A stretch of DNA of 64,000 nucleotides from Haemophilus influenzae (GCA_923172585.1 OV298644.1:1567427-1631426); one strand, 5' to 3'. Counted from the stretch's first letter, positions 29,858-42,242 are shown. Program-made: numbers and translations. Notes: a model not told the origin generated them from the sequence alone.

Positions 29858-30775
29858 TTAAATATTATCTTCATGATTTTCCAAAATTTCTGAACACAAG
29901 CCCAATCCAGATAAAAATTCAATAAATGCCCGTACTTTTATTGGTAAATGTCTTCTGTTTGGATAGACCACATGAATTTCTAATTTTTGTTGTTTATATT
30001 CTGGCAATATTTCAATAAGCTCGCCTTTTTCAAAGGCTCTACCTAAAATAAATTTTGGTAAATTAGCAATACCTAGTCCCGCTTTTGCCATATTTAATAA
30101 GGCAAAACCGCTATTGCTTACCACTTTGGATTGGATTTTGAAACGTTGGGTTTGATTTATACGTGAACCAACCCAATTTACCTGATTCATTGCATTTTTA
30201 TAAAGTAAACCATTGTGATGTTCTAAATCATCAGGCGTTTGTGGAATACCATTCGTTTCAAGATAATTAGGCGACGCTGCAAAATGAACAGTAGTAGTTC
30301 CTATTTTACGTGAAACCAACGAGCTATCTTCCATATAACCAATACGAAGAGCAAGATCATAGCCTTCGGATAATAAATCGATTTTCTTATCATTAAATTC
30401 AACTTCAATATGCAAATGAGGATGCTTAGCCATAAAAGTGGGTAAATTTGGTGCAATAAAAAGTAAACCAAAATCACGAGGAACGGAAATCAGTAAATTT
30501 CCTTGTAATGAACTGGTAAGGTGGGTGATGCTGGAATCTGCTTCATCTAAATCAAGCAAAATTCCTTGGCAGCGTTGATAATACATCATTCCAGCTTCAG
30601 TAGGCATAATTTTTCTGGTGGTACGTTGTAACAATCGTGTTTTTAAATGTTCTTCTAATTGTGAAACTAATTTGCTTGCCATCGCCACAGAAATATTTTG
30701 TTGCTTTGCTGCCAATGTAAAACTTTGGGTTTCAATGATTTTGCAGAAAATAGAAATCGCGTTGAGTTTATCCAT
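29858..30775 (-). CDS. LysR-family transcriptional regulator
   Basis: A 305-residue LTTR. The N-terminal winged helix-turn-helix is visible (FTLAAKQQNISVAMASKLVSQL, then RLLQRTTRKI). A LysR substrate-binding domain follows (GNLLISVPRDFGLLFIAP, SEGYDLALRIGYMEDSSLV). The pattern resembles the AaeR/DmlR-like subgroup, which often controls a divergent gene. Its divergent neighbour here is topA, an unlikely target, so the regulon is unknown. Confidence 0.9.
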   Translation of the reverse strand: MDKLNAISIFCKIIETQSFTLAAKQQNISVAMASKLVSQLEEHLKTRLLQRTTRKIMPTEAGMMYYQRCQGILLDLDEADSSITHLTSSLQGNLLISVPRDFGLLFIAPNLPTFMAKHPHLHIEVEFNDKKIDLLSEGYDLALRIGYMEDSSLVSRKIGTTTVHFAASPNYLETNGIPQTPDDLEHHNGLLYKNAMNQVNWVGSRINQTQRFKIQSKVVSNSGFALLNMAKAGLGIANLPKFILGRAFEKGELIEILPEYKQQKLEIHVVYPNRRHLPIKVRAFIEFLSGLGLCSEILENHEDNI

Positions 30776-30870
30776 TTATAGACCTTTTTTGAAAAAATGC
30801 TTGATTTTGCCTACATAACTTTGCACTATACCGCCAATTTTACAAAATTCTAGTAATATTAGGTAATCAA

Positions 30871-33477
30871 ATGAGTAAATCCTTGGTGATTGTGGAGTCG
30901 CCAGCAAAAGCAAAAACTATTAATAAGTATTTAGGTAGCCAATATGTCGTGAAATCGAGCGTTGGACATATTCGTGATTTGCCGACGGTTGGTTCTAGTA
31001 CAGGTGAAAAAGCTAAACCAATTTCAACCAAAGGTATGGATGCCGAAGAAAAGGCAAAAATTAAGGCAGAAAAGGAACGTAACGCCTTAGTTAAACGTAT
31101 GGGGATTGATCCTTATCACGATTGGAAAGCAAATTATCAGATTCTGCCTGGTAAAGAAAAAGTGGTTTCCGAGTTAAAGTCGCTTGCTAAAAAAGCAGAT
31201 CACATTTATCTCGCAACCGACTTGGATAGAGAAGGGGAAGCGATTGCGTGGCATTTACGTGAAGTGATTGGTGGTAACGATGATCGTTTTAGTCGCGTGG
31301 TGTTTAACGAAATCACTAAAAATGCCATTAAACAGGCTTTTGAAAAGCCTGAACAATTAAATATGGATCGTGTTAATGCTCAACAAACTCGTCGTTTTTT
31401 AGATAGAGTAGTGGGCTTTATGGTGTCGCCATTACTTTGGAAAAAAGTGGCACGCGGGCTTTCTGCTGGTCGAGTTCAATCGGTTGCGGTTAAATTATTA
31501 GTCGAACGCGAGCGTGAAATTAAAGCGTTCCAGCCTGAAGAATATTGGGAAGTTGCCGTCCTTACAAATAATCAAAATAAACAAGCTATACGCTTGGATG
31601 TTACGGATTATAAAGGCAAGAAATTTGATCCAAAAAATCAAAAAGAAGCACAAAGTGCGGTAGATTTTCTGAATGTTTCAGATTACGTTGTCACAGATTT
31701 AGAAACTAAGCCAACAAGTTCTCGCCCTCGAGCACCATTTATTACATCAACGCTTCAACAAATTGCAAGTACTCGCTTGGGATTTGGCGTTAAGAAGACA
31801 ATGATGTTAGCTCAACGTTTATATGAAGCGGGTTACATTACTTATATGCGTACGGACTCAACCAATTTGAGTCAAGATGCGCTTAATATGGCGCGTAGCT
31901 ATATTGAAAATCATTTTGGTACACAATATTTACCAGAAAAACCAAATTTCTATTCTAGTAAAGAAAATGCGCAAGAGGCACATGAGGCTATTCGTCCATC
32001 AGATATTCGAGCATTACCTGAATCCTTAGAGGGAATGGAAAAAGACGCAGTACGCCTTTATGATTTAATTTGGCGTCAATTCTTAGCATGTCAAATGCCA
32101 CCTGCACAATATGATAGTAGCACGCTGACCGTTACCGCAGGCGATTATACCTTGAAAGCAAAAGGCAGAATTTTACGTTTTGATGGTTGGACAAAAGTAT
32201 TGCCACAGATAGGCAAAAATCCTGAAGATCAAGAATTGCCTTCAGTTACTGTGTCAGAAAAACTTGCTTTAAAAGAAGTGCAACCAACCCAACATTTTAC
32301 CAAGCCACCTGCTCGTTTTACTGAAGCGGCTTTAGTAAAAGAATTGGAAAAACGTGGTATTGGCCGCCCTTCCACTTATGCGGCAATTATTTCTACTATT
32401 CAAGAACGTGGCTATGTTCGCACTGAAAATCGTCGTTTCTATGCAGAAAAAATGGGCGAAATTGTGACTGATCGCCTCAATGAGTCTTTTGGTGAATTAA
32501 TGAATTACGATTTCACTGCGAATATGGAAGATACTTTAGATAAAATTGCCTCTGGTTCAGTAAATTGGAAAACTGAATTGAATCAATTCTTTAAGGATTT
32601 TTCTAGCCAGCTTTCTAAAGCTGAATTGGATGAACTTGAAGGCGGTATGCGCCCAAATAGCCTTGTAGAAACCGATATTAAATGCCCAACTTGTGACAGA
32701 AAAATGGCCATTCGCACGGCAAGTACGGGGGTGTTTTTAGGATGCTCGGGTTATGCATTGCCGCCAAAAGAGCGGTGTAAAACGACGATTAATTTAATTC
32801 CTGAAGCGGAGTTATTGAATGTTTTAGATGAGTCTTCAGAAACCAAAGCATTAATGGATCGTAAACGTTGTACAAAATGTGGTACGGCAATGGACAGCTA
32901 CGTAATCGATTCCCATCGTAAAATCCATATTTGCGGTAATAATCCAAATTGTGATGGATATTTAATTGAAGAAGGCTCATTCAAAATTAAAGGTTATGAT
33001 GGCCCTGTTGTTGAGTGTGATAAATGCGGTGCGGATATGCATCTAAAACTTGGTCGTTTTGGCAAGTATATGGGATGTACAAATTGTGATAACACGCGCA
33101 AAATTTTGAAAAATGGCGAGGTCGCACCACCGAAAGAAGAGCCAGTACATTTCCCTGAGTTAAAATGCGAAAAATCTGATGCATATTTTGTATTGCGTGA
33201 TGGTGCGAGTGGTGTATTTATGTCAGCCCATAACTTCCCTAAATCACGCGAAACACGCCCAGTTAAAATCGCTGAACTAGTGCAATATCGCGAGCGTTTA
33301 CCTGAAAAATTAGCTTATTTAGCCGATGCTCCACAAAAAGACCCAGAAGAGAATGAAGCGATTGTTCGTTTTAGTCGTAAAGAGAAGAAACAATATGTGA
33401 CTTCTGAAAAAGAGGGAAAAGCGACGAAATGGATTGTTGATTTCATCAATGGAAAATGGGTTGAACGGAAAAAATAA
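30871..33477 (+). CDS. topA: DNA topoisomerase I
   Basis: Type IA topoisomerase relaxing negative supercoils. It has 868 residues (E. coli 865). The TOPRIM domain starts [14 protein letters not shown] and includes the metal triad in TDLDREGEA (117-125). The active-site tyrosine is Y325 in [10 protein letters not shown], with [14 protein letters not shown] nearby. The C-terminal third has Cys4 zinc ribbons ([25 protein letters not shown]). It is monocistronic. Confidence 0.97.
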   Translation: MSKSLVIVESPAKAKTINKYLGSQYVVKSSVGHIRDLPTVGSSTGEKAKPISTKGMDAEEKAKIKAEKERNALVKRMGIDPYHDWKANYQILPGKEKVVSELKSLAKKADHIYLATDLDREGEAIAWHLREVIGGNDDRFSRVVFNEITKNAIKQAFEKPEQLNMDRVNAQQTRRFLDRVVGFMVSPLLWKKVARGLSAGRVQSVAVKLLVEREREIKAFQPEEYWEVAVLTNNQNKQAIRLDVTDYKGKKFDPKNQKEAQSAVDFLNVSDYVVTDLETKPTSSRPRAPFITSTLQQIASTRLGFGVKKTMMLAQRLYEAGYITYMRTDSTNLSQDALNMARSYIENHFGTQYLPEKPNFYSSKENAQEAHEAIRPSDIRALPESLEGMEKDAVRLYDLIWRQFLACQMPPAQYDSSTLTVTAGDYTLKAKGRILRFDGWTKVLPQIGKNPEDQELPSVTVSEKLALKEVQPTQHFTKPPARFTEAALVKELEKRGIGRPSTYAAIISTIQERGYVRTENRRFYAEKMGEIVTDRLNESFGELMNYDFTANMEDTLDKIASGSVNWKTELNQFFKDFSSQLSKAELDELEGGMRPNSLVETDIKCPTCDRKMAIRTASTGVFLGCSGYALPPKERCKTTINLIPEAELLNVLDESSETKALMDRKRCTKCGTAMDSYVIDSHRKIHICGNNPNCDGYLIEEGSFKIKGYDGPVVECDKCGADMHLKLGRFGKYMGCTNCDNTRKILKNGEVAPPKEEPVHFPELKCEKSDAYFVLRDGASGVFMSAHNFPKSRETRPVKIAELVQYRERLPEKLAYLADAPQKDPEENEAIVRFSRKEKKQYVTSEKEGKATKWIVDFINGKWVERKK

Positions 33478-33481
33478 GAAG

Positions 33482-33509
33482 AAAAGTGCGGTAAATTACC
33501 GCACTTTTT
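33482..33509. terminator. Uptake-signal-pair terminator between topA and azoR
   Basis: A perfect 13-bp stem AAAAGTGCGGTAA / TTACCGCACTTTT, shared by convergent topA and azoR. Confidence 0.85.
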
Positions 33510-33551
33510 GTTTGTAATAAATTTTATTATGTTTTGTAGATTATCTGAGGA

Positions 33552-34136
33552 TTAAAGGGCTGCCACAATTTCATTAATTTTATTTTTTGCGGACGCTTGG
33601 GCTTTTTCAATCGCCTCTGGCCCGAATCCAATGCCTTGTGCATAAACAAATTGCACATCTGTGATGCCAATAAAACCTAAAATTGATTTCATATATTGTG
33701 TCACTAGATTTTCTTCATCATACAAACCACCAAATGCACATAACACAATGGCTTTTTTGCCTTTTAATAAACCCTCAGAGCCGTTTGCTGTATATTGGAA
33801 AGTAACGCGCGGACGTGCGATAAAATCAAAATAGCTTTTTAATTGTGTTGGAACGTTTAAATTATACATCGGCGCACCAATTATCAATGTTTGTGCGTTT
33901 TTTAATTCTTCGATTAGTTTATCAGACAACGCCAGAAGTTGTTTTTCTTCTGTTGTTTTTGGTTCTCCACGCACAGCAATTGCAGCTGCGGTATCAAAAT
34001 ATGGAAGAGGTTGTTGGGCTAGATCGCGTACTACAATGTTATTACCTTGTAATTTTTCGATAACATAATCAGCTAATTGATTAGTTTGCGAGTTATTTCC
34101 TGAAATGCTAGATTTTAATACTAATACGTTGCTCAT
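33552..34136 (-). CDS. azoR: FMN-dependent NADH azoreductase / quinone reductase
   Basis: A 194-residue flavodoxin-fold enzyme of the AzoR (formerly AcpD) family, reducing quinones and azo compounds. The N-terminal phosphate loop is [17 protein letters not shown]. The FMN-binding signature is [19 protein letters not shown], and TYxAxGxxG-like TANGSEGLL and FGGLYDEEN follow. The physiological substrate is probably quinone. It has its own promoter region with an uptake signal upstream near 34162. Confidence 0.9.
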   Translation of the reverse strand: MSNVLVLKSSISGNNSQTNQLADYVIEKLQGNNIVVRDLAQQPLPYFDTAAAIAVRGEPKTTEEKQLLALSDKLIEELKNAQTLIIGAPMYNLNVPTQLKSYFDFIARPRVTFQYTANGSEGLLKGKKAIVLCAFGGLYDEENLVTQYMKSILGFIGITDVQFVYAQGIGFGPEAIEKAQASAKNKINEIVAAL

Positions 34137-34379
34137 TTTTATTCCTTAACTGGGTATTTAAAAGTGCGGTTATTCTAGCCTTTATTTTTAAGAGATAAAG
34201 CCTTTAGTCAGAAAAACATTATTTCCTTTTTGTAAAATATGGGCATTTATTTAACAATACTTCAAGAAAGTGATAGAATTCGCCACGCATTTTTTGCCTA
34301 ATTTCGCTCGTTCAATGGTAGGAATGAAGCCAAGTAGGGCAAAAGTGCGGTTAATTTTTATAGAATTTTAAATGAACAC

Positions 34380-34400
34380 GTCACCTTTCGTATGGGTGAC
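34380..34400 (+). promoter_or_regulatory. thrS translational operator mimicking the tRNA-Thr anticodon arm
   Basis: Arms GTCACCT (34380-34386) and GGGTGAC (34394-34400) pair with one T-G wobble and leave a seven-base loop TTCGTAT. In anticodon-loop numbering this gives U33, CGU at 34-36 and A37, that is, a threonine anticodon. It ends nine bases before the AAGGA ribosome site of thrS. In E. coli, ThrRS represses its own translation by binding such a hairpin around -30. The placement here (CGU at -32 to -30) is essentially the same. Confidence 0.75.
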
Positions 34401-34420
34401 CACTGTATAAGGAAAAAACA

Positions 34421-36352
34421 ATGCCAATTATTACTTTACCTGACGGTTCCCAACGTCAATTCGATCGTCCTGTTTCTGTTCTTGAAGTCGCACAAGATAT
34501 TGGTGCGGGTCTTGCTAAAGCCACTATCGCAGGCCGTGTAAACGGAGAACGTCGCGATGCGTGCGATGTTATCGAGCAAGATGCAACACTTGAAATCATT
34601 ACTGCAAAAGATGAAGACGGTTTAGAGATTATCCGCCATTCTTGTGCTCACTTGCTCGGACACGCTATTAAACAATTATTCCCAGATGTAAAAATGGCAA
34701 TTGGTCCAACTATTGAAAACGGCTTCTATTATGATGTAGATTTAGATCGCTCTTTAACCCAAGAAGATATTGATGCAATCGAAAAACGTATGTTGGAATT
34801 GGCAAAAACAAATTATGACGTCGTGAAAAAACGTGTTACTTGGCAAGAAGCGCGTGATACCTTTGAAAAACGCGGCGAGCCATACAAAATGGCAATTTTA
34901 GATGAAAACATTGAACGTACTGCAACGCCTGCGTTATATCATCACTTAGAATATATTGATATGTGCCGTGGACCACACGTGCCAAATATGCGTTTCTGTC
35001 AGCATTTCAAATTACAAAAAGTCGCTGGTGCGTACTGGCGTGGCGACAGCAAAAACAAAATGTTACAACGTATCTATGGTACAGCTTGGGCGGATAAAAA
35101 ACAACTTGCTGAATATTTAACACGCTTAGAAGAAGCGGCAAAACGTGACCACCGTAAAATTGGTAAAGCATTAGATTTATATCATATGCAAGAAGAAGCA
35201 CCAGGTATGGTGTTCTGGCACAATGATGGCTGGACAATTTTCCGTGAACTTGAAACCTTCGTGCGTACTAAATTAAAACAATACGATTACCAAGAAGTGA
35301 AAGGCCCATTTATGATGGATCGCGTATTATGGGAAAAAACAGGTCACTGGCAAAATTACGCAGATTTAATGTTTACCACTCAATCTGAAAACCGTGAATA
35401 TGCAATTAAACCGATGAACTGCCCAGGTCACGTTCAAATTTTTAATCAAGGTTTAAAATCTTACCGTGATTTACCAATCCGTATGGCGGAATTTGGTTCT
35501 TGCCATCGTAATGAACCATCAGGTTCTTTGCACGGTTTAATGCGTGTTCGTGGCTTTACTCAAGATGATGCTCACATTTTCTGTACTGAAGATCAAATTG
35601 AGAGCGAAGTAACTAGCTGTATCAAAATGGTGTACGACATTTATAGCACCTTTGGTTTCACTAATATCGCAGTAAAACTTTCTACTCGCCCTGAGAATCG
35701 TATCGGTTCAGATGAAATGTGGGATCGTGCGGAAGCAGGTCTTGCAGCAGCATTAGCACACAACGGTCTTGAATATGAAATTCAAGAAGGTGAAGGCGCA
35801 TTCTATGGTCCAAAAATTGAGTTTGCACTACGAGATTGTTTAGGTCGTGAATGGCAATGTGGTACAGTGCAATTAGACTTCGCATTACCAGGTCGTTTAG
35901 ATGCAACTTATGTGGCTGAAGATAATAGCCGTAAAACCCCTGTTATGATTCACCGTGCGATTTTAGGTTCTATTGAGCGTTTCATTGGTATCATTACTGA
36001 AGAATATGCAGGTTTCTTCCCTGCATGGTTAGCCCCAACCCAAGCAGTTGTAATGAATATCACTGATAGCCAAGCTGACTATGTGCAGAAAGTAGCAAAA
36101 CAGCTTTCTGATGTAGGTTTACGCGTGAAAACTGATTTACGTAACGAAAAAGTGGGCTTCAAAATTCGTGAACATACTTTACGCCGTGTGCCTTATATGC
36201 TCGTTTGTGGCGATAAAGAAATCGCAGAAGGCAAAGTGGCTGTACGTACCCGTAAAGGTGCTGATTTAGGCACATTTACTGTGGAAGAATTTGCGGAAAT
36301 CTTGAAAAATCAAGTAAGAAGTCGTGAATTAACGTTATTGAATGAAGAGTAA
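34421..36352 (+). CDS. thrS: Threonyl-tRNA synthetase
   Basis: Class II synthetase that charges tRNA-Thr; 643 residues (E. coli 642). N-terminal TGS domain ([15 protein letters not shown]), editing domain with [16 protein letters not shown] and the THxxP-type [12 protein letters not shown], then the catalytic core with the zinc ligands in [40 protein letters not shown] and [13 protein letters not shown]-terminal anticodon domain follows. Ribosome site AAGGAAAAAAC. It is likely autoregulated through the leader hairpin at 34380-34400. Confidence 0.97.
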   Translation: MPIITLPDGSQRQFDRPVSVLEVAQDIGAGLAKATIAGRVNGERRDACDVIEQDATLEIITAKDEDGLEIIRHSCAHLLGHAIKQLFPDVKMAIGPTIENGFYYDVDLDRSLTQEDIDAIEKRMLELAKTNYDVVKKRVTWQEARDTFEKRGEPYKMAILDENIERTATPALYHHLEYIDMCRGPHVPNMRFCQHFKLQKVAGAYWRGDSKNKMLQRIYGTAWADKKQLAEYLTRLEEAAKRDHRKIGKALDLYHMQEEAPGMVFWHNDGWTIFRELETFVRTKLKQYDYQEVKGPFMMDRVLWEKTGHWQNYADLMFTTQSENREYAIKPMNCPGHVQIFNQGLKSYRDLPIRMAEFGSCHRNEPSGSLHGLMRVRGFTQDDAHIFCTEDQIESEVTSCIKMVYDIYSTFGFTNIAVKLSTRPENRIGSDEMWDRAEAGLAAALAHNGLEYEIQEGEGAFYGPKIEFALRDCLGREWQCGTVQLDFALPGRLDATYVAEDNSRKTPVMIHRAILGSIERFIGIITEEYAGFFPAWLAPTQAVVMNITDSQADYVQKVAKQLSDVGLRVKTDLRNEKVGFKIREHTLRRVPYMLVCGDKEIAEGKVAVRTRKGADLGTFTVEEFAEILKNQVRSRELTLLNEE

Positions 36353-36405
36353 TACTTTTCGAAAATAACCAATATAATTTATTGTTTCAACAGTGATTTT
36401 AATTT

Positions 36406-36438
36406 AACGGTGATCGTTTAAGCGATCACCGTTCTTTT
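36406..36438 (+). terminator. thrS terminator
   Basis: A perfect 11-bp stem AACGGTGATCG / CGATCACCGTT followed by a T-rich tail. Confidence 0.88.
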
Positions 36439-36474
36439 TATCTATTTCAGATCTGTTGAGATTTCATTTATTTT

Positions 36475-39254
36475 CTAATAAGCAGCTGCTTTTAATATGC
36501 TGACAAATCTGCCTGATTTTTTTAGGGCTTTTTGCGCCAACGCATCTATTGTGGCTTTTGTCGCTAACTGATCTAAATGTTGATAGGTATAAATGGCATC
36601 TGGATTATCTTGTTGCCAGTAACTTTCTTCAATAATTGAAGCAATTGAAACTAAAGAATCAAATTCACGTCGAATCTGAGTATGTTGTTCCGCTAGTTTT
36701 TTACGTAATAAGTTTTCATCAATGCCATTTTTCACAATATCATCTAGTACCTGATTTGTAAGATGCGTAAGTTCCTTCACGCGCTTAGGGTCGCAACTAA
36801 ATTCAATTTTTCCCTCAATTTGTGGTGCATAAACATCTTGCATAAACCAACTATTTACAGAATAAATACCAGAAACTTTTTCACGTAGAATTAAGCGTAA
36901 TTTTTCTTGCACAATATCCGCAAGAATATTGAATAAATATTTTTGTTCTGTTCGCCAAGTATTATCTGCGGTAAGGTATATTTCTACATCAGCTCTCGGT
37001 TCTTTCAAACCATTCATCATAAATGATTGGGTTGGTGTATGAATAATAGTCGGGACAAAATGGCGGATCTGAGTTTTTGATTCAATAGAAGCTAAATAAC
37101 GTTCTGCCAATTTCTTTACTTGATTAAGTTCAATATCGCCAATAATAAAATAGGTAAAATCTGTTTTATCTAAAATATAATGTTGATAAGCGTTACTTAA
37201 TTGGTTTTTATCAAATGCTAATTGCTGTGCTTGTTTTTGAGTATAGACAGTTTCAATATTTGGAAAACGTAGTTTTGAAACGGCTTGCATAAATTGTGTT
37301 TCTAAATCAATCTGTTTGAAATAATCACGGGTTTCACGTCGATATTTTTCTAAGGCAAGATCGGATATAGGAGAAGAACGTAATTTTAAGCGGAACAATG
37401 TCAGTAAATTTTCCAAATCCTTAGGTTTAGATACACCAGTAAAGCCTTGTTTATCATCATCAATCACAGTTGCAATTACCAATGGATCGCGCGAAAAAAT
37501 TTGATTAACCGCAGAAAGAGAAAGTTCTCCAACACCTGTTTCATCAACTACACTAACGGCAGCACGCAATAAGTGATAGTCCTTATTTGGGATAGAACGT
37601 AAACCACCTTGAGTAACAGCACGAAAATGTACTTGATTTGGAGTTTTATCACTATAGTGATAGATCAATTTACTTCCATTACTTAAACGAAATTCATAAA
37701 TATCGCCACGATCCCAATATTTTTCTTGAGAAAGTGAGCCTGTGTTAAATGTTAAGTGCGGTAATTTTTCGATTTGTTTTTTTCATCCCATTGGTGTTGT
37801 TGCATTTCCATTGCATTGTTCCAACGAGTTTCTATTTCTGCAACATCAAAAGGCAAGGCTTTTTGTGGCAAAGGTTGAGTGATTAATAATAATTTTGCTT
37901 TTAATGCTAAGGTTTGGTTTAACGTGCGTTGTAAATCAGCTAATATAATTTGAGATAAAAAACGTTTATTGAGTTCATAACGATCATTTACGCTCAATAC
38001 CACTTGCTTATTTGCCACAGAAGTAATGAGATCATCGGCAATTTTTAAACTACCAGAACGAATATTTAATTGTTTTTCATTGAGTTGAGTTAAGCGTTTA
38101 ATTTCGCCGTTTAATTCATTTTGAGTAAAACCTTGTTGTTTTATACTGGCAATAAAGGCAAATAATTTATCTATCGTTTTTGAATATTGTGTATCTATAA
38201 GCTGGAGAGAAAAAATGCTTTGTAGTGTTTCTTTACCTAAATGAGTGCGATAAAAATTTGCAGAATCTACGCCATTTTCTGTTTCCTTTTCCCATTGCTG
38301 TAAACGTAAGTTAAGCAATCGAGTGGTAATTTGCTGAATTAATTCCTGTTTATAACTCGCTAATGTATTGGTTTCAATTATATTTTCAAAAAAACTTAAT
38401 TCAATACTCGGAATTGTTGTGCCTTGTTCTGAAATAGAATCTAATCGCCATTTGTTGATAAGAGGAATATTAAAATCAATTTTTTCCAATGTTGTTTTAG
38501 TAATTGGATTTTCTTGAGATAGGTTTTGTTTTAATAGTTTTACTACTTGTTTTGTATCAATATCGCCTACAATAATTACTGACATATTATCTGGTCGATA
38601 CCATTTGTGGTAAAAATCAGCGACGCGTTTAGCTGAAATTGTTTTAATAATATCCATATCTCCAATAGGATCACGCAACACATAACGAGAACCAGCCATT
38701 TCAATAGCACTTTTCTTATTGCCAATACGTAGCATTGGGCTTAAACGTCTCCGCCATTCTTCTTGTACTACGCCACGTTCGCCATCCACATCTTTAGGCA
38801 AAAAAGTAATATTATTCATCCATTCATTGATGACATCAAACGCCAATTCTAATTTTTGCTGATTGTTGCTATCTAAATTTAAAGTATAGACTGTATTTTC
38901 AAAATCGGTGAAAGCATTAATATCTCGTGCAAACTTCATTCCAAGTTTTTCTAACGCATTAATAATTTGATTTTCTGGATATTTCTTTGAGCCATTAAAT
39001 GCCATATGTTCAACTAAATGAGCAATGCCTTTTTGATCGTCATCTTCGTGCATAGATCCAGCATTGATCACTAATCGAATATAAACGCGTTCTTTGGGTT
39101 CAGTATTTTTTAATACAAAGTATTGCAGACCATTTGATAGTTTACCGTGCTGAATATTTGGATCAAAAGGTAAATTATTATTGGGCGATAGTTCCAATGA
39201 TTGACAAGCAATTAGTGAAAAGATAAGTAAAAAAAGTGCGGTTGTTTTTTTCAT
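36475..39254 (-). pseudogene. Periplasmic M16 zinc protease (PqqL/FusC-like), frameshifted
   Basis: A two-lobed inverzincin. The N-terminal signal ends in LIAC (Cys17), so it is a likely lipoprotein. The inverted zinc motif is HLVEH (79-83) in KGIAHLVEHMAFNGSKK, with the distal Glu region about 75 residues on (GERGVVQEEWRRR). The first frame ends at 37752 after 500 residues; the protein continues from about 37770 in another frame (YHYSDKTPNQV) to 36475. One more base in the seven-T run 37777-37783 restores a 926-residue protein, the size of E. coli PqqL (931). It lies 3' of a TonB-dependent receptor gene with the same orientation, about 100 bases apart, so the pair is probably one operon. Confidence 0.9.
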
Positions 39255-39357
39255 TATTTTACCTAGAAAAAAGAAAACTCTACGCTAAGTAAAAATAAGC
39301 GTAGAGTAGGGTTGGAGGATGTTTCAAAAGCCCACAAGCCCTATACATTGAAGAATA

Positions 39358-41763
39358 TTAGAATTGATAGCCAACTTCTAGCCAAAACTCACGCCCAGGC
39401 GTATAAACACCATATTCATCGCTAGTGGAAATAGTAGTGACTTTATTTTTACGTGTTTTATTGAGCACATTTAAAATATCTACTTGCATATAAACGCTAT
39501 GTTTACCGCGAATGGTGGGTTGCCAACGAATGCTACTATCCCATTGTGTATGTCTGCCGTAGTGATAGCTACGATAGCGTGGAGTGTCATCATCGTTATC
39601 GTTATCGTTGTTAATCAAATCATAACGACGAATTGGTGCTTTCATATACACTTTATTTGACCAAGTAATATCGTAATCTGGTATCGTCATATCAATACCT
39701 AAACGAGCAATCCAATCTTCAGTGTTACTATTAACTTGTCGTAACATTTCACGATAAGTCATTAATTTACCATCTAAAGAAACAAGTTTATTTAGATCAA
39801 ATTCTTCGCCATCGGCTCGTTTTGTATTTAACCAATCAAAACCAAGTGACGTAGTCCAATAAGTTTTACCTAATTTCCAGGGTTCAATATTATTGAGTTG
39901 GAAAGTATAAATATCAACACCAAACGGACGTCCATTGATATAACTAGTTTTTCTTTCACCCCGTATAGGCTCTCGTTTCAATATAATACGATTCTTATTA
40001 TCACGATGAATATAACCAAGTTTTAGTGCGAAATTACCCATATTCTGATCAAAACTTAAACTTAATTCATCTGCATAAGGGCTTTTTAGGGATGAAAAGT
40101 TTTGATGCTGACGTGTTGAATCATTATTGAGCTTTAAAATTCCATTCGCTAATTTTAAAGAGGCAAAAGAACGACCGTAATAACGATTTAAACCTAGTGT
40201 AAATCCTGTATTATCCCAAGGATGATAACGTGCAACAAAACGCGGAGCAAGATTATTGTTTTTTAAATAGTCATCACGTTCAATACGAATGCCTGGTCGA
40301 AATTCAAATTTACGCCATTTAATTAAATCTTCAGCATAAATAGCGATATTTTGATAACTGGTTTTAACACGACCTTTTGATGTTGTGCTATCCAACAATT
40401 CTGTTGGATTACTTCCATTTGAATCTAAAATCACTTGAACCACTTTTAAATGAACATCTTGTGGACGATAGAATTGATATTTAGTTGCCTGATAAATTCC
40501 ACCAATAGAAATAGAATGCTCTGTAGAAGCTAAATAAAAAGGATCCATTACATATTCAGTTGAAAAATGCAAATTATCTTGGGTTAAATGGCTATTACCA
40601 TACCCGCCTTTTTCGAAATTATAAAGTGGCTCATAATCTTCATTTAACACCGATGTTGTTTCAACACTATTCGAGGATGATTTACGTTTATCCTGAAAAC
40701 GATCGTATGCTAAGGTATTTGTCCAAACGCCAGAGTTGAATGAATGTACCCAAGCAAGCGTTGCTCCCAATGCTTGATGATAATCGCTTACGTTGTTATT
40801 TATATTTTCCTTGAAATATTTCAATTCCTTATAATTTGAATAACGTAAACCAAATTCAATTCGTTCTTTTTCTTGCGGTGTCCAATTGAAATTTAATAAA
40901 AGATTATCGGAAAGTCGTTGATGATTTTGTTTGTCTAACTGTGCTTTATTATTGGCATTTTTATCAAAGCCAATTAAACGATTTTGTTCAATAGATGATG
41001 TTCTACGGCTATAGCCAAAAACCATTCCTAAATTATCATTTAGCCTTTTTTCAGCCAAAATATTGAATGTTTGTTTATTGTATTTAGGTTGTAACTCTGC
41101 CACTCCGACATCATCTGGACGTACCAACTTCAGTATTTTTTGTACTGAGTCTCCAGCTTCCATTTTTGCCCAAGAGGAATTTGTCGTGCGATATTTAAGT
41201 TTTATGCTATCAGTGCCGCTATATTGTTTGGTTTTAGCAATAACGGCACCACCCATAAATCCCCCTAAGCTAGCAGAAATATTACTATCTTGTACTTCCA
41301 CTTTAGAAAGCATAGTCGCATCAAAAAAATAAGCTTGAGTGTGACTAATTCCTGGCACAACTTGCATAGCACCGTCAAAAATACTGTTATCAATAGCAAG
41401 ATCATTATTTATATTGACATTATCAACAAAATAGGCGGTTTGATTTGGATCGGTACCGTTAATTGAAATATTTTCAGGTTTGATTTCTCCACGTTGAAAA
41501 CCATTTTGGTCACTATTTTCATAACGAATATGGGGATTAGAACGAAGATAATCAGTGATGTTACCGTTTGATGTGGGCGTTTTACTTATCTCGTCAGAAG
41601 AAAGGGTTTTAACGGAAGAAAGTGATTTATTATTGTCGCCATACACAACAATTTCGGGCAATATATTTTTGTTGTTGTTGGTTGTTTCAACAGTTTGCCC
41701 CATAATAAATGGACTGACAAATGTTGAGCAGAATAACAACATTAATGGCTTTTTTTGATACAT
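39358..41763 (-). CDS. TonB-dependent outer-membrane receptor
   Basis: An 801-residue receptor with an N-terminal signal peptide (about 1-23), a plug domain ([40 protein letters not shown]) and a long beta-barrel ending in FWLEVGYQF with terminal Phe. There is no heme-receptor FRAP/NPNL motif that I can see. It is expressed from a promoter bearing a Fur box (41798-41812). The neighbour is an M16 protease, the arrangement of E. coli yddB-pqqL and Pectobacterium fusA-fusC, so the cargo may be an iron protein rather than a siderophore; this is inference. A run of three ATCGTT hexamers near 39592 encodes Asn-Asp repeats. Confidence 0.92.
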   Translation of the reverse strand: MYQKKPLMLLFCSTFVSPFIMGQTVETTNNNKNILPEIVVYGDNNKSLSSVKTLSSDEISKTPTSNGNITDYLRSNPHIRYENSDQNGFQRGEIKPENISINGTDPNQTAYFVDNVNINNDLAIDNSIFDGAMQVVPGISHTQAYFFDATMLSKVEVQDSNISASLGGFMGGAVIAKTKQYSGTDSIKLKYRTTNSSWAKMEAGDSVQKILKLVRPDDVGVAELQPKYNKQTFNILAEKRLNDNLGMVFGYSRRTSSIEQNRLIGFDKNANNKAQLDKQNHQRLSDNLLLNFNWTPQEKERIEFGLRYSNYKELKYFKENINNNVSDYHQALGATLAWVHSFNSGVWTNTLAYDRFQDKRKSSSNSVETTSVLNEDYEPLYNFEKGGYGNSHLTQDNLHFSTEYVMDPFYLASTEHSISIGGIYQATKYQFYRPQDVHLKVVQVILDSNGSNPTELLDSTTSKGRVKTSYQNIAIYAEDLIKWRKFEFRPGIRIERDDYLKNNNLAPRFVARYHPWDNTGFTLGLNRYYGRSFASLKLANGILKLNNDSTRQHQNFSSLKSPYADELSLSFDQNMGNFALKLGYIHRDNKNRIILKREPIRGERKTSYINGRPFGVDIYTFQLNNIEPWKLGKTYWTTSLGFDWLNTKRADGEEFDLNKLVSLDGKLMTYREMLRQVNSNTEDWIARLGIDMTIPDYDITWSNKVYMKAPIRRYDLINNDNDNDDDTPRYRSYHYGRHTQWDSSIRWQPTIRGKHSVYMQVDILNVLNKTRKNKVTTISTSDEYGVYTPGREFWLEVGYQF

Positions 41764-41797
41764 AGTATAGTTCCCTAAAATAAAAGATAGAAATAAG

Positions 41798-41812
41798 AAT
41801 GATTATCATTAT
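41798..41812 (-). promoter_or_regulatory. Fur box before the TonB receptor
   Basis: AATGATTATCATTAT is a strong match to the central part of the Fur consensus (GATAATGATAATCATTATC). It lies about 35 bases upstream of the receptor ATG at 41763, in promoter position. Confidence 0.75.
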
Positions 41813-41874
41813 ATTTTTAAAATTTATGAATACAAGGGGAATTCGACTTAAAATAGGTATCAAAGAAATAAAAA

Positions 41875-41898
41875 AACCGCACTTTTAAAAGTGCGGTT
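41875..41898. terminator. Perfect uptake-signal palindrome
   Basis: A 24-base perfect palindrome made of ACCGCACTT and AAGTGCGGT back to back, with A/T flanks. It sits just after the mop stop and before the TonB receptor promoter region, so it probably ends the minus-strand mop transcript. Confidence 0.8.
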
Positions 41899-41925
41899 AT
41901 ATTCAATTCTGTTTTATGGAAGAAA

Positions 41926-42135
41926 TTATTCTACCCCAACCATTACAGAAGTTGCTTTGATGATTGCGTATGCTTCTTTACCAACTTCTAAGTTTAATTC
42001 TTTAACTGCTGCTAAAGATACAGTGGAAGAAAGCACGTTACCGCCACCGATATCAATGTGAACGATTGCATTTACTGAACCGTTTTCGATTGAAACAACT
42101 TTACCTTTTAATTGGTTTCTTGCACTAATTTTCAT
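41926..42135 (-). CDS. mop: Molbindin (Mop-type molybdate-binding protein)
   Basis: A 69-residue single Mop/TOBE domain: ISARNQLKGKVVSIENG SVNAIVHIDIGGG and AYAIIKATSVMVGV. Such molbindins form hexamers that bind molybdate or tungstate oxyanions in the cytosol as a store or buffer. It is monocistronic, with AAGGAAATGTT before the ATG. The length is exactly that of single-domain family members. Confidence 0.9.
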   Translation of the reverse strand: MKISARNQLKGKVVSIENGSVNAIVHIDIGGGNVLSSTVSLAAVKELNLEVGKEAYAIIKATSVMVGVE

Positions 42136-42242
42136 AACATTTCCTTGTTAGTTAGGGGTTAAAAGAGCCTGTATTTTATCTTACAAAAAACAAGTCGTAA
42201 ATAAACTAAGCGTTTAAAACTTTCAGAAAATTGACCGCACTT

